DNA of 64,000 nt. It comes from an uncultured Aquimarina sp. (GTDB taxonomy: Bacteria > Bacteroidota > Bacteroidia > Flavobacteriales > Flavobacteriaceae). The position numbers and the translations under genes are program-made. How positions within the stretch are numbered: position 1 is the stretch's first letter; each line of letters starts with the position of its first letter. The notes beneath the pieces were generated by a model that was not told the DNA's origin, did not search any database, and saw only the letters and a program-made list of their open reading frames with translations. Below are positions 35,670 to 44,169 of the stretch, piece by piece. Location: NCBI GenBank assembly GCA_947500545.1, contig CANMSO010000010.1, forward strand, positions 113,182 to 177,181. Direction: 5' to 3'.

Positions 35670-35810
35670 ATGTTAGAAAACATTTTAAACGTTGAAGGAG
35701 TAAATCAATTAGATAGAAATCAACAAGTAACCGTAAAAGGTGGAGGTGAATTATATGCTTTAGGAGGAGGGTGCTATCCAAATGGAACCACTCGTCCTAC
35801 TTGTCACTAA
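35670..35810 (+). CDS. GG-leader Cys-containing peptide 2
   Basis: The 46-aa peptide starts MLENILNVEGVNQLDRNQQ and passes through VTVKGGGELYALGGGC, ending NGTTRPTCH. Leader residues ML-NILN-EGV-QLD match the relatives, with KGG in place of NGG. The core has two cysteines. It is too short for most gene callers, but the leader match, the upstream element and the terminator at 35831-35863 support it. Confidence 0.72.
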   Translation: MLENILNVEGVNQLDRNQQVTVKGGGELYALGGGCYPNGTTRPTCH

Positions 35811-35830
35811 AAGTGATATAGTTTAGAATT

Positions 35831-35863
35831 AAAAAGACCTGTTTTTAAATGGGTCTTTTTTTC
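35831..35863 (+). terminator. Terminator of GG peptide 2
   Basis: AAAAAGACC pairs with GGTCTTTTT across a 12-nt loop and is followed by more T. Confidence 0.75.
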
Positions 35864-35997
35864 TCACTTTCCAAAAAGCCTGAGTTTTATTGAAAAGATA
35901 GCAAGACTGTGAAAATGGAAATTCTAGGGGTAGGCTTCCTTTTCCAGTAGAATGCATCTAAGAAATAATCTCAAGGATGATGAACTTATGGATATCC

Positions 35998-36024
35998 AGC
36001 CCTTATTACTTAACTATAAGGGCT
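35998..36024. repeat. Perfect 9-bp inverted repeat between GG peptides 2 and 3
   Basis: AGCCCTTAT (35998-36006) pairs with ATAAGGGCT (36016-36024) across a 9-nt loop. There is no T run, so it is not a plain terminator. The surrounding 330-nt gap (35811-36143) holds no other recognised gene. Confidence 0.45.
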
Positions 36025-36087
36025 CCTCATCAATCAAAAAAGTTCAGATTTGTTTTTGTTTTATAGAAGATCAAGATTAAGACAGAA

Positions 36088-36115
36088 TTCCTGAATGTCC
36101 TTAAATGCTCAGGAA
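36088..36115 (+). promoter_or_regulatory. Leader element 3 with TTCCTGA/TCAGGAA inverted repeat
   Basis: Third copy: TTCCTGA at 36088-36094, spacer ATGTCCTTAAATGC, TCAGGAA at 36109-36115. It starts 56 nt before the ATG of peptide 3. The preceding GACAGAA is shared with copy 1. Confidence 0.7.
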
Positions 36116-36143
36116 ATTTATCATTTATCAAATATCGAAAATT

Positions 36144-36305
36144 ATGTTAGCAAACATTTTAAATTTAGAAGGAGTACAAACATTAGAAAAAAAGATTTTA
36201 AGACAAGTTAATGGAGGTTATCATTGTGGCTGTGGCGGTGGCAGTAACAGTCCCCATGGTAATGAGTATGGAGGAGCTGAAGGTGAGCTATGCCATGAGT
36301 GTTAA
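36144..36305 (+). CDS. GG-leader Cys-rich peptide 3
   Basis: The 53-aa peptide starts MLANILNLEGVQTLEKKILR, then QVNGG at about 22-26. The core (YHCGCGGGSNS ... ELCHEC) is Gly-rich with four cysteines and several histidines. An upstream in-frame start at 36105 would run through the leader element and is not favoured. A very strong terminator follows. The Cys and His content could mean disulfides, thioether rings or metal binding; none can be told from sequence alone. Confidence 0.74.
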   Translation: MLANILNLEGVQTLEKKILRQVNGGYHCGCGGGSNSPHGNEYGGAEGELCHEC

Positions 36306-36324
36306 GATGTAGAAGGCAGACAAC

Positions 36325-36356
36325 AAAAAACCCGGTTGATTCAACCGGGTTTTTTG
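36325..36356 (+). terminator. Terminator of GG peptide 3
   Basis: AAAAAACCCGGTTGA pairs perfectly with TCAACCGGGTTTTTT with a one-base loop centre (effective loop of about 4). It is the strongest hairpin in the window. Confidence 0.92.
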
Positions 36357-36693
36357 TATTTACATTAATTCAATACGTAACTATACAGGTTTTCTGTAAT
36401 TCAAACATTTAACAGCATCTGAAAAACATCAAAAAGCTGTTTTTTGGTGTTTACATGTGCGGGCTTTGATTTGAGACTAAAATTGTCTCATCCATTGTAT
36501 ACGCAAAAAGGGCTTAGTAAAATATTAGGAGCTATTTGCCCTAAAGGCGATAGCTTTTGGCTTTATCTTCCTTCATTTTTTCTTAAAATTTACACTTCTT
36601 GTTTTCAATATTATAAATATTCTTCAAAAGTTATATTCGTACCTATACATTAAGGGGTACAAATCTCATTTATATTTTCACTAATATTGTATA
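36357..36693. other. Intergenic region before the right TPR-AraC regulator
   Basis: The region holds two hairpins: ACATCAAAAA with TTTTTTGGTGT near 36426-36451, and AGCTATTTGCC with GGCGATAGCT at about 36530-36556. TATATTCG at 36632-36639 is a near-match to a -7 box for the regulator. A 69-codon frame at 36444-36653 with a TTG start has no support. Confidence 0.4.
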
Positions 36694-38418
36694 ATGACCT
36701 TTTGTATACTAAAAAATAATGTGGTTATAAGATCCTTACAAAGAGGTCTAATTGTTGTTGTTTTATGTTTTTTTGGAGCTGTAACACTCTTGCATTCACA
36801 GTCTTTTCAATCTCATGCAGATAGTTTACAAACGCTACTTGAGAAACCAATTAATGACACATTAAAACTTCAATATTACATGGATTTGGCTCATATTTAT
36901 ATGGATTTGGATCCTTCAAAAATGCTAGGATATGCAGATAGCGCTTTAATTTTGGCAGAAAAATTGAGTTCTGAACAGGACAAAGCATTTATTTACAACT
37001 ATAAAGGAGTTTATCATTGTAAAAAGGGAGAGTTTCAATTGGGGTTACAACATTTTCTTTCTGGCCTAGAGATCATGGAACGGATCGATCATATTCAAGG
37101 AAAAGCAGAGGGCTATATGAATATTGGAAATCTTTATCTTACTATCGAAAACTACAAAGAATCCGAAAGATACCTGCTTCGTGCACTCGAAATGTCCAAG
37201 GTTATCAAAAGTGAAAACAGTATCATGATGATTAATAATAATCTTGGTATCCTTTTTTCACAACAAGGTGATTTTGATAAGGCACTAGTGTATTATAAAA
37301 ATGCATTAGAAAAGGCAAAAGAACTATCTCATAAAAATCAGATGATAAGTTTATATATTAATATGGGCGATAGTTACATGCAGAAAAAAGACTATAAAAA
37401 GGGAGAATCTCATTTTACTGAAGCATTGCAATTAAGTCATGAAGTTGGAAACTTCGGAGCCGAAATTCGAATTAAAATTGCTTTGGGTCAAATGTATAAA
37501 TATAAGGGAGAGCTCTCTAAAGCTACAGAATATCTTGAAGAAGGTTTAAAACAGGCAATTACTATTGAAGCTAATAACCTTGCATCCAAGGCCTACTTTA
37601 ATTTGTCTGAGATTTATGAAAAACAAGGAGCATTTGAAAAAGCACTTAAACTTAAAGAAAAATATAGTGTTACTAAAGATACGTTGGGTAGGAATATTAT
37701 TAAAATGACCAATATTCTTTCGGCTTATGAGATAGACAAAAAGCAAGAGGAAATCATTGAAAAAGACAGTGAACTGCAAAAGACAACGCTACAAAAGAAA
37801 ACGATAACTATTATTGGGGGAATTGTGTCTGTTGTATTGCTGTTTTTAGGCGGATTTATGTATTTCAGGAAACAAAGACTGGCTAGAGAGAAAGAACAGA
37901 TCAAATGGGAAAATAACATTTTAGGGCAGAATAATCTGGATCTTAAAAAAAGGCTCGAAATGTTATCCGATCAGATCAAGAACAAGCCTGAAAAATTGGA
38001 CAACCTTGAACAAAAGAGTAAAAAATACCGCACCTCTACTTTGTCTAATGAAGAAAGAGAAAAATATATGCAACAAATTCTGGATTTTATGGAAACCGAA
38101 AAACCATATCTGGATAGTGAGTTGACACTCGGAAAATTGGCAGACGAATTAACGATGGTGCCTTATCACCTTTCTGAAGTTCTTAATGAAGCACTGGGTA
38201 AGAGTTTTTATGACTTTGTTAATATCTATAGAGTAGAGGCGGTAAAGCAATACATGGCCGATCCCAAAACATCCAATCTAACGCTATTAGGTATTGCATT
38301 TGATGCAGGTTTTAATAGTAAAACCGCTTTTAATCGGGCTTTTAAGAAAGCTACGAGTTTATCTCCTTCCAAGTATCGTCAAAAACAGATACAAGAAGCC
38401 CTCTCAAAAGAAGTATAG
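36694..38418 (+). CDS. TPR-transmembrane-AraC regulator, right
   Basis: The 574-aa protein has an N-terminal signal segment (about 17-34), six or so TPR units (about 40-330; e.g. AEGYMNIGNLYLTIENYKES, NNNLGILFSQQGDFDKALVY), one transmembrane helix (about 372-392, ITIIGGIVSVVLLFLGGFMY), a coiled linker and a C-terminal AraC helix-turn-helix (about 475-574; LGKLADELTMVPYHLSEVLN, GIAFDAGFNSKTAFNRAFKK). It has the same plan as the regulator at 33152-34885, and the two bracket the peptide genes. The start could be a few codons further in (GTG 36721). Confidence 0.87.
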   Translation: MTFCILKNNVVIRSLQRGLIVVVLCFFGAVTLLHSQSFQSHADSLQTLLEKPINDTLKLQYYMDLAHIYMDLDPSKMLGYADSALILAEKLSSEQDKAFIYNYKGVYHCKKGEFQLGLQHFLSGLEIMERIDHIQGKAEGYMNIGNLYLTIENYKESERYLLRALEMSKVIKSENSIMMINNNLGILFSQQGDFDKALVYYKNALEKAKELSHKNQMISLYINMGDSYMQKKDYKKGESHFTEALQLSHEVGNFGAEIRIKIALGQMYKYKGELSKATEYLEEGLKQAITIEANNLASKAYFNLSEIYEKQGAFEKALKLKEKYSVTKDTLGRNIIKMTNILSAYEIDKKQEEIIEKDSELQKTTLQKKTITIIGGIVSVVLLFLGGFMYFRKQRLAREKEQIKWENNILGQNNLDLKKRLEMLSDQIKNKPEKLDNLEQKSKKYRTSTLSNEEREKYMQQILDFMETEKPYLDSELTLGKLADELTMVPYHLSEVLNEALGKSFYDFVNIYRVEAVKQYMADPKTSNLTLLGIAFDAGFNSKTAFNRAFKKATSLSPSKYRQKQIQEALSKEV

Positions 38419-38522
38419 AAAAGAAGATTTTTCTATCTGTACTATACTAATAGGTGCCACTTAATCAAACGGCACGAAAATGGGAAACTTAACATCTAAT
38501 TTTGAGATATATTTAGAATAGG

Positions 38523-39398
38523 ATGTTTTTACAAGATCAATTACAAATTGCCGGATTAGAAGGAGTATGGAAAAAAATAGCACCAAGTCTTAAGCATTCT
38601 ATAAGGATTAAACCAAAAGCTGGTGGTCTCAAAAAATCCTTTTCAAAGATAGGAGGAACACCACAGAAAACTTTAGGATTGGATTGGCCACTCAACCGGG
38701 ATGGAGAATACTTATCTTTTATAGCTCAAATAAGAATGGAGGATATTAAACCTTTAGATAGGCAAGGAGTACTACCGAGTCAAGGAATGCTGTATTTTTT
38801 TTATGATGCTTTTTACCAACCTTCAGGATACGAAAATGAGCATCAGCACGGGTGGAAGGTTATTTATGATGAAATAAAATCATCAAAAATGATCAAAATT
38901 CCTTGTCCACAAGATTTGGAAACCCGAAATAATGAGGTGACAGGCATATTTGAAAAATTAATATTTTATGAGTTTGAAATTGACTTTCATTCAGAATATA
39001 CGATACCACCTTATGAATCCGAATTCGTGAAATCTTTGCATCTGGATTTTGATGACCTTTGGAAATATGAACAGTTCTATTTTGATAAGGTCAATCAAAA
39101 ACCACATTACCGAATGTTAGGGTTTCCAGACAGAAAAATGGTCAATATTAGTATGCCACATATCTGTAGGAGGGTAGCCAATGGAATGGATCATTATCCA
39201 CTGGGATATAGTGGATATAGTCTTCCAGAACCAATAGACAAAAACGAAGAATGGATATTGCTTCTGCAAATTGACTCAGATCTAGAGGTAGGTATGGCTT
39301 GGGGAGGTGAAGAAATGGGAAGAATCTACTTCTGGATTAGAAAACAAGATCTATTGCAGAAGAATTTTGATCGATGTTGGGTGATATTAGAAGTATAG
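38523..39398 (+). CDS. DUF1963 (YwqG-like) protein
   Basis: The 291-aa protein shows DUF1963 blocks: SKIGGTPQKTLGLDWPLN (the GG-P-LP-W pattern), LSFIAQIRMEDIKPLD, LPSQGMLYFFYDAFYQPSGY, and near the end WILLLQIDSD then MAWGGEEMGRIYFWIRKQDL. The family is of unknown biochemical role and is often found near toxin or immunity genes. It opens an accessory run of small plus-strand genes. The next gene overlaps or abuts its end. Confidence 0.85.
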   Translation: MFLQDQLQIAGLEGVWKKIAPSLKHSIRIKPKAGGLKKSFSKIGGTPQKTLGLDWPLNRDGEYLSFIAQIRMEDIKPLDRQGVLPSQGMLYFFYDAFYQPSGYENEHQHGWKVIYDEIKSSKMIKIPCPQDLETRNNEVTGIFEKLIFYEFEIDFHSEYTIPPYESEFVKSLHLDFDDLWKYEQFYFDKVNQKPHYRMLGFPDRKMVNISMPHICRRVANGMDHYPLGYSGYSLPEPIDKNEEWILLLQIDSDLEVGMAWGGEEMGRIYFWIRKQDLLQKNFDRCWVILEV

Positions 39399-39406
39399 TT
39401 ATTAAA

Positions 39407-40090
39407 ATGAAACATATCGAAATGTTCTTTATAGCATGGATTGCGATAGGATTTACCTGTCAAGGTCAGGCGCAACAAAACCATAATATGAAACAAAAAA
39501 ATATAATCACAGGAGATATTCAGTTTGCAATAGGAGGACAAAAATGTTTTCGGGAATCTATGGATATTCCCGTTACCAGTTCAGAAGAAAAACTACTGGA
39601 GGTAGTAGATAAAAAAGGAATTGCTCAAATAAGTATTACAGGACGAAATTTGGGTGGAGTAACCAAAATGGATTGCTCTGAAATAAAAACATGGAAATCA
39701 ATACCCAATTATATAGCGACCAGAGCGTATAAGATAAGTGAAGAACTTATTGTTGTTTTTCAAGAAGTCGAGGGTATTGAATTGACATTGGTAACTTTTA
39801 TGGGAAATAACGATATAATAATCCAAGAATTAAGAGAAGACTTGGAACTGAATACTCTGGAAAATTCTGAAGCTGAAGAATTAGAATTATTTGAAAATGA
39901 ATCAAGAATCACCGAAAGGATAAGGCTTATTTTAGATGCTAATATTTTGACTTTCACACCGAAATATCCGTATCATCACTGCTTTATTAATAATTCTAAT
40001 GAGGATGTTTCCAAATCTGAAGCAACAAAAAGGGCCTTCTTTTTGGATAACAGGCGATATGACTTACTATTGATATTCAATATTGAATGA
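39407..40090 (+). CDS. Secreted protein of unknown function
   Basis: The 227-aa product starts with a signal peptide (MKHIEMFFIAWIAIGFTCQG, likely cut near QAQ). I chose ATG 39407, 8 nt after the DUF1963 stop, because it gives a clean signal; an upstream in-frame start at 39374 overlaps that gene. The mature part is beta-rich and acidic in the middle (NSEAEELELFENES). No family is recognised. Close spacing points to co-transcription with the DUF1963 gene. Confidence 0.6.
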   Translation: MKHIEMFFIAWIAIGFTCQGQAQQNHNMKQKNIITGDIQFAIGGQKCFRESMDIPVTSSEEKLLEVVDKKGIAQISITGRNLGGVTKMDCSEIKTWKSIPNYIATRAYKISEELIVVFQEVEGIELTLVTFMGNNDIIIQELREDLELNTLENSEAEELELFENESRITERIRLILDANILTFTPKYPYHHCFINNSNEDVSKSEATKRAFFLDNRRYDLLLIFNIE

Positions 40091-40108
40091 TAATCATAAA
40101 AATAAATA

Positions 40109-40498
40109 ATGATGAAAAATATACTATTCAGACAAGGGGATGTGCTCTTGGAAAAAATCAAATCGATTCCTCAAAAAAGCAAAAAACGTGATATTAAAAC
40201 CGAAAAAGACCACCTTCTTGTGACTGGGGAACTATCAAATCATGGTCATTTTATCACAGGAAATGTAGAGGTATATGAAAATGAGTCTGAAGATGAACCT
40301 GTGAACATATATATACAGGCAATAGAGGGAGCCTCATTGCAGCATCTTAATATCAATACAATGAAATGGACCAAAGAGCACGAAAGTATAGATGTTCCCG
40401 AGGGCAAGTATAAAGTTATAAGACAGATTGAGTTTAATCCTTATCCAGTCAAAACAACTGGTAAGAAGAAAAGAACTTTTGTCTTTGTTGCGGATTAG
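40109..40498 (+). CDS. Small protein of the QGDVLL / DUF6745-partner type
   Basis: The 129-aa protein begins FRQGDVLLEKIKSIP and later shows GELSNHGHFI and IDVPEGKYKVIRQIEFNPYP. From memory, small proteins with QGDVLL, GE-x-x-H-x-H and R-Q-x-E-x-x-P blocks accompany DUF6745 proteins in actinobacteria, cyanobacteria and others. Here the DUF6745-type gene follows at 41010 with one gene between them. Function is unknown; the His pair in the GE-H-H block could bind a metal. Confidence 0.55.
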   Translation: MMKNILFRQGDVLLEKIKSIPQKSKKRDIKTEKDHLLVTGELSNHGHFITGNVEVYENESEDEPVNIYIQAIEGASLQHLNINTMKWTKEHESIDVPEGKYKVIRQIEFNPYPVKTTGKKKRTFVFVAD

Positions 40499-40531
40499 GA
40501 TCGATAAGTGTAAAATTAAAAAGAAATCAAA

Positions 40532-41002
40532 TTGGGAGCCGCTCCATATATTATATTTCAAATTATCTCTTCATTGGATACTAAGGAGGTTACTGCTGAA
40601 GTAATTTTCAGTCCTCGTTTTTTAGATCTGTATTCGGTTTGGAAACCAGTTCCTGGTTTATATAAAGAACCTTTCCTGAAGATTATGTGCAATGGACGAT
40701 CACAGGATTGGATCATTTTAAAACAGGTTTTAAATGATCCAATGGATCATGAACCCGAGGATATAAAGACCGTATCAGTTGTTGATTTATTACCTGTGAT
40801 TGTACGGCTACATAAAGAGATTAAATACAATGAAAAACTACTTACTATGGTGAACGAATTAAGGAGAAGAAAGGTTGAAGAATTGTGGTTTTTGAAAAAT
40901 TACACGTATAACGGTGAATTAATGAGCGAACTAAGAGAACTTGGAACAGTTTTGGAAAACTCAGACTTAAATGCTCGTGTAGCTTGTCAATTAACATACT
41001 AG
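40532..41002 (+). CDS. Protein of unknown function between the QGDVLL-type and DUF6745-type genes
   Basis: The frame has 156 codons from a TTG at 40532; no ATG is available before residue 51, so the start is uncertain. The sequence is helical towards the C-terminus (IVRLHKEIKYNEKLLTMVNE, LMSELRELGTVLENSDL). Its 7-nt distance to the next ATG suggests translational coupling. I recognise no domain. Its place inside the pair suggests a linked role. Confidence 0.5.
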   Translation: MGAAPYIIFQIISSLDTKEVTAEVIFSPRFLDLYSVWKPVPGLYKEPFLKIMCNGRSQDWIILKQVLNDPMDHEPEDIKTVSVVDLLPVIVRLHKEIKYNEKLLTMVNELRRRKVEELWFLKNYTYNGELMSELRELGTVLENSDLNARVACQLTY

Positions 41003-41009
41003 TTATACG

Positions 41010-42182
41010 ATGTCTCATAAATACACATATGGAGGGATAAAGGTCAAACAGCTCAAGGAAAATGGGTTGGAGTTGATTTCACAGGTGCTAGAAGAATGGA
41101 AAAATGTTCCTGTTAGGCTAGATAAAGGAATAGATAAGACTACAGCCAACAGGCAATTGTCTTGGTTGTTACCTGCCTGTGAATTGAGAAATATTCAGGT
41201 TATCTGGTTTGATAGCCCAGATAAGTTCATCAAGTTTTTGGGCGCATTTTATGCATATCAAAGAATACGAAAGACTAATGTCGATTCTTCTAACCAAAAA
41301 ATGCAAGATTTTATCGAATTAGAGGTTAAGTGTGCTGCGTGGATGAATACACTTAATTTTGTCAACAAAGATATCTGGAACTTCGTCAGGAAATCTTTGC
41401 GAATTGAGATGGAAGAGTATATGGAAGCTCATTTATACACCCCTCTAATGAAACACTTAGAAGATACTTTCGCGAGACATGCCAGAAATACCTGTGGAGA
41501 ATTATTGCCAAGACAGGAAAGGCATAAAATCAGAACCTTCTGGAAGAATTTGAATTTTGGTGGCTTACTTACAGAAACCCATTGGGTGGCATTTTATGAT
41601 TTTTTTGTCAAGTTAGGTGTTCTGGACCTAGAATCCTTCAATCAGTATAAGATGTTACTTGCTTCGGGTGTTTTTATGATCACAATGATCGATGATATGT
41701 GCCTTTTAGTCAAATCTCCATATAGAATCAGTAGAAATAGTGGTGGACAGTTACATAATGAGCGATTGAGTGCATTAGCTTGGACAGATGGATATGAATT
41801 GTACTTTTGGAATGGTATACAGGTTGATGCGCAGCTAATCGAAAAGCCAGATAACATTACCAAAGAATATATTTTAAAAGAGAAAAATGTCGAAGTTAGA
41901 CGGTGTATTCTTGAAAAATTAGGTGTAGAACGATATGCAGAGTTACTCGGGATAGAACCTATTGATAGCGGAGTGGATTTTCAGGGTAATCAACAAGTGC
42001 TTTTTAAGACAAAAGAAAGAGATGCATTAGCCAGAGGCTATTTATATTTTGTTAAAGTTATTTGCCCTTCTACTAATAGGAATTATTTTCTTTCTGTATC
42101 AGAAATGAATAATGTGCAAGAGGCAGTAGCCTGGACTTTTGGAAAGAATCAGAAGACATATAAACCAATAATTGAAACTTAA
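41010..42182 (+). CDS. DUF6745-type protein
   Basis: The 390-aa protein has an all-helical first half and a C-terminal region with the blocks I remember from DUF6745 proteins: GGQLHNERLSALAWTDGYEL, YFWNGIQVDAQLI then NITKEYILKEKNVEVRRCIL, VERYAELLG, and VKVICPSTNRNYFLSVSEM followed by EAVAWTFG and a final TYKPIIET. Those blocks contain a conserved R-W/C-x-L-x-E type helix and the LH-x-D/E loop. It forms an operon with the two genes upstream. No biochemical role is known to me. Confidence 0.65.
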   Translation: MSHKYTYGGIKVKQLKENGLELISQVLEEWKNVPVRLDKGIDKTTANRQLSWLLPACELRNIQVIWFDSPDKFIKFLGAFYAYQRIRKTNVDSSNQKMQDFIELEVKCAAWMNTLNFVNKDIWNFVRKSLRIEMEEYMEAHLYTPLMKHLEDTFARHARNTCGELLPRQERHKIRTFWKNLNFGGLLTETHWVAFYDFFVKLGVLDLESFNQYKMLLASGVFMITMIDDMCLLVKSPYRISRNSGGQLHNERLSALAWTDGYELYFWNGIQVDAQLIEKPDNITKEYILKEKNVEVRRCILEKLGVERYAELLGIEPIDSGVDFQGNQQVLFKTKERDALARGYLYFVKVICPSTNRNYFLSVSEMNNVQEAVAWTFGKNQKTYKPIIET

Positions 42183-42267
42183 AAAAGTTCAAAATCAGCT
42201 GAGAGGGTAAAAAAGCATACCTCCGAAAATGATAAAATGTTTATAAATTTGTAATAGCTAAGTGACC

Positions 42268-43008
42268 TCACTTTTTCTTTTTAGTTTCACCAATGATCAC
42301 CCCAAAGTTTCCATCCATTTGTTCCCAGTTTTTAGAAGGTAAATACGTCTTTGAGATAGATCCATCCAGATATAATGCATTTTTACAGCCATTTTGTTTA
42401 AAATAAGATGCAAAATCATAAAAGTTGATTTCTTCTGTAGACATGGCAAAAAGTAGACTTCCATCAGGAAGAATGCCTACTCCATTTCTAATACGAATAT
42501 TTACAGAACCCTTCCTGAATTTTGAATGAATTTTTCCATCTATAAGTAACATCGGGCCTGATTGGGTGGCATATTTGATGTTTTCACTAGGTATAAAAAT
42601 ATCTGTAGTACAAATTATAGGCTTATTTTCTTTTGTGAGGTAGAATATACCGTTTGGTTGGAGATAGAAATTACCATATCCATCTCTAACTGTATCCGTT
42701 TTTGTATGAGTAATGCCGTTTTCAATAAAAAGACCCACAGGTGATAAGTTTTCAGTGTACATTCCGCCATTCATAGCAAAAATTAACTCTTTGCTTTCTT
42801 TCTCTATCGTTAATTTTAAATTTTGAAAGTTAAAATAGTTTTCACCATACTGGTTTTTCCAATAGAATTTTAATTCTTGTTTTTTGGGATTAACAATATA
42901 ACTCAGCAGTTTTGATTCATCAATCTTATCATTCGATTTTTTAATTTGAGAGAAGCAGGATAGTCCAATCAAAAGTCCAATGGCTATTGTGATTTTTATC
43001 TTTTTCAT
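42268..43008 (-). CDS. Phosphodiester glycosidase family protein (NAGPA/DUF2233)
   Basis: The 246-aa protein has a signal peptide (MKKIKITIAIGLLIGLSCFSQ) and the DUF2233 pattern: LIFAMNGGMYTENLSPVGLF, ATQSGPMLLIDGKIHSKF, IRNGVGILPDGSLLFAMS, FFKQNGC-like KQNGCKNALYLDGSISKTY. The family includes the enzyme that uncovers mannose-6-phosphate in animals; bacterial members act on glycans or exopolysaccharide. It should work in the periplasm. It runs against the flow of its neighbours. Confidence 0.85.
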   Translation of the reverse strand: MKKIKITIAIGLLIGLSCFSQIKKSNDKIDESKLLSYIVNPKKQELKFYWKNQYGENYFNFQNLKLTIEKESKELIFAMNGGMYTENLSPVGLFIENGITHTKTDTVRDGYGNFYLQPNGIFYLTKENKPIICTTDIFIPSENIKYATQSGPMLLIDGKIHSKFRKGSVNIRIRNGVGILPDGSLLFAMSTEEINFYDFASYFKQNGCKNALYLDGSISKTYLPSKNWEQMDGNFGVIIGETKKKK

Positions 43009-43145
43009 TTAGATGTTAATTATATGAGCAAATTTATCCAATGTATTTTACAAATAAGTACCGCTAAATTAAGAGGGCCGAAACCCCTGAAATTACGTTT
43101 TACTTTCACGTCATAATTACTTTTTAATCTTAAAAAACAAAAATT

Positions 43146-43559
43146 ATGAGTTTAGCAGAAAAACGAGCCATCAAAAGTTTCCAGGAAAATATATATCCGG
43201 ATTTAGAAAAGAATATCCTGGATGCCGCAGGGTACGATCTTGAAATAGAAGTTAACTGGGATACTTTGGGAAAGTTCAGTGCCGATGACAATAGAGACTA
43301 TACGAAACTCTATGACAGCAATTTTCCTAAGATCTATTTCGAGCCTGTAGCGTTAGCAATAGCAGATATCGCACAAGATGATATGGGTAAAGAAGCTATA
43401 AAGGAAACGGTAAAGAAACTGGTAATCACCAATACCTATACGGGAATCGGTGCAACATTGGAAGACGGAGTTTTGACTTTTGATTATCGATTTGCCAATG
43501 CTAATGAAGTTGATGCTCGTAAACAAATGATCGTAAAAGTGTTGGAGAAAGCTCTTTAG
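43146..43559 (+). CDS. Small protein of unknown function
   Basis: The 137-aa, acidic protein starts MSLAEKRAIKSFQENIYPDL, followed by YDLEIEVNWDTLGKFSADDN. It has no signal peptide or membrane segment, and ends with a helix (DARKQMIVKVLEKAL). No family is recognised. Promoter-like TACTTTTA lies about 30 nt upstream. It sits between the glycosidase and the duplicated pair. Confidence 0.6.
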   Translation: MSLAEKRAIKSFQENIYPDLEKNILDAAGYDLEIEVNWDTLGKFSADDNRDYTKLYDSNFPKIYFEPVALAIADIAQDDMGKEAIKETVKKLVITNTYTGIGATLEDGVLTFDYRFANANEVDARKQMIVKVLEKAL

Positions 43560-43681
43560 GGGTATAGGGCTTTGTAATTGACCGCCGAGCTCAATGGGGA
43601 GAGTTCGGTGGTTTTTATACTTTTACAAGAACTAAAAGGAATTGTTTTAATAATTGAAATAGAAGAGGAATACAAAAAAAT

Positions 43682-44119
43682 ATGTCACAACTTATATCAT
43701 CAGAAGAGATTGACTCAAAGTGGGTACTTGTAGTAAGAGTACCTCATAAGAAAGGGAGTACATGTTCTGCGTTTTTGGATCCATACATTGGTGATAATTA
43801 CTGGTTTCCTCTAACTGAAATGATATATTTGTTAGAAGTAGAAGAACAAAAAAATGTATCAGAGGCATCACAAACGGTACTTGCTAATGTAGTAAAAGAG
43901 CTTATCCCGGAAACATCGATCAATGAATATCAAAAGGTGAGTACAATTCTGAAACCCTGGGTAATGGCTTTTAAGGAAACGGTAAACCTAATTGAAGAAC
44001 CTGATCCTGATTCAGGTTTTGAGGATGATTTTGCGCATAGCCGGCTATTGATTCATTTTCTGGAGCAGCATAAAGGGTGTTCAGAAAAACTTAGTTTTGA
44101 GATAATGTGGGGATGGTGA
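43682..44119 (+). CDS. Protein of unknown function, short member of a tandem pair
   Basis: The 145-aa product aligns with the first ~150 residues of the next gene: shared MSQLISS-EI, VPHKK, DPYIGD/DSNIGD, FKE-V-LI, FLEQHKGCSE and F-ELVWG-like FEIMWG. It ends at WGW, where the neighbour continues for another 150 residues. It is either a truncated duplicate or a stand-alone N-terminal domain. No function is known. Confidence 0.6.
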   Translation: MSQLISSEEIDSKWVLVVRVPHKKGSTCSAFLDPYIGDNYWFPLTEMIYLLEVEEQKNVSEASQTVLANVVKELIPETSINEYQKVSTILKPWVMAFKETVNLIEEPDPDSGFEDDFAHSRLLIHFLEQHKGCSEKLSFEIMWGW

Positions 44120-44169
44120 TTGAATGGAATATTCTTTAAAGAATATATGAAGTAATGAAAATAAGAAAT

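Noticed and set aside
36444..36653. Open frame of 69 codons before the right TPR-AraC gene
   Set aside because: It starts with TTG, spans two hairpins, and its sequence has no leader, signal or family resemblance. It looks like a chance frame.
33152..38418. A full lanthipeptide or bacteriocin biosynthetic cluster
   Set aside because: Only precursors and regulators are present. No dehydratase, cyclase, radical SAM enzyme, protease or ABC transporter is in the window.
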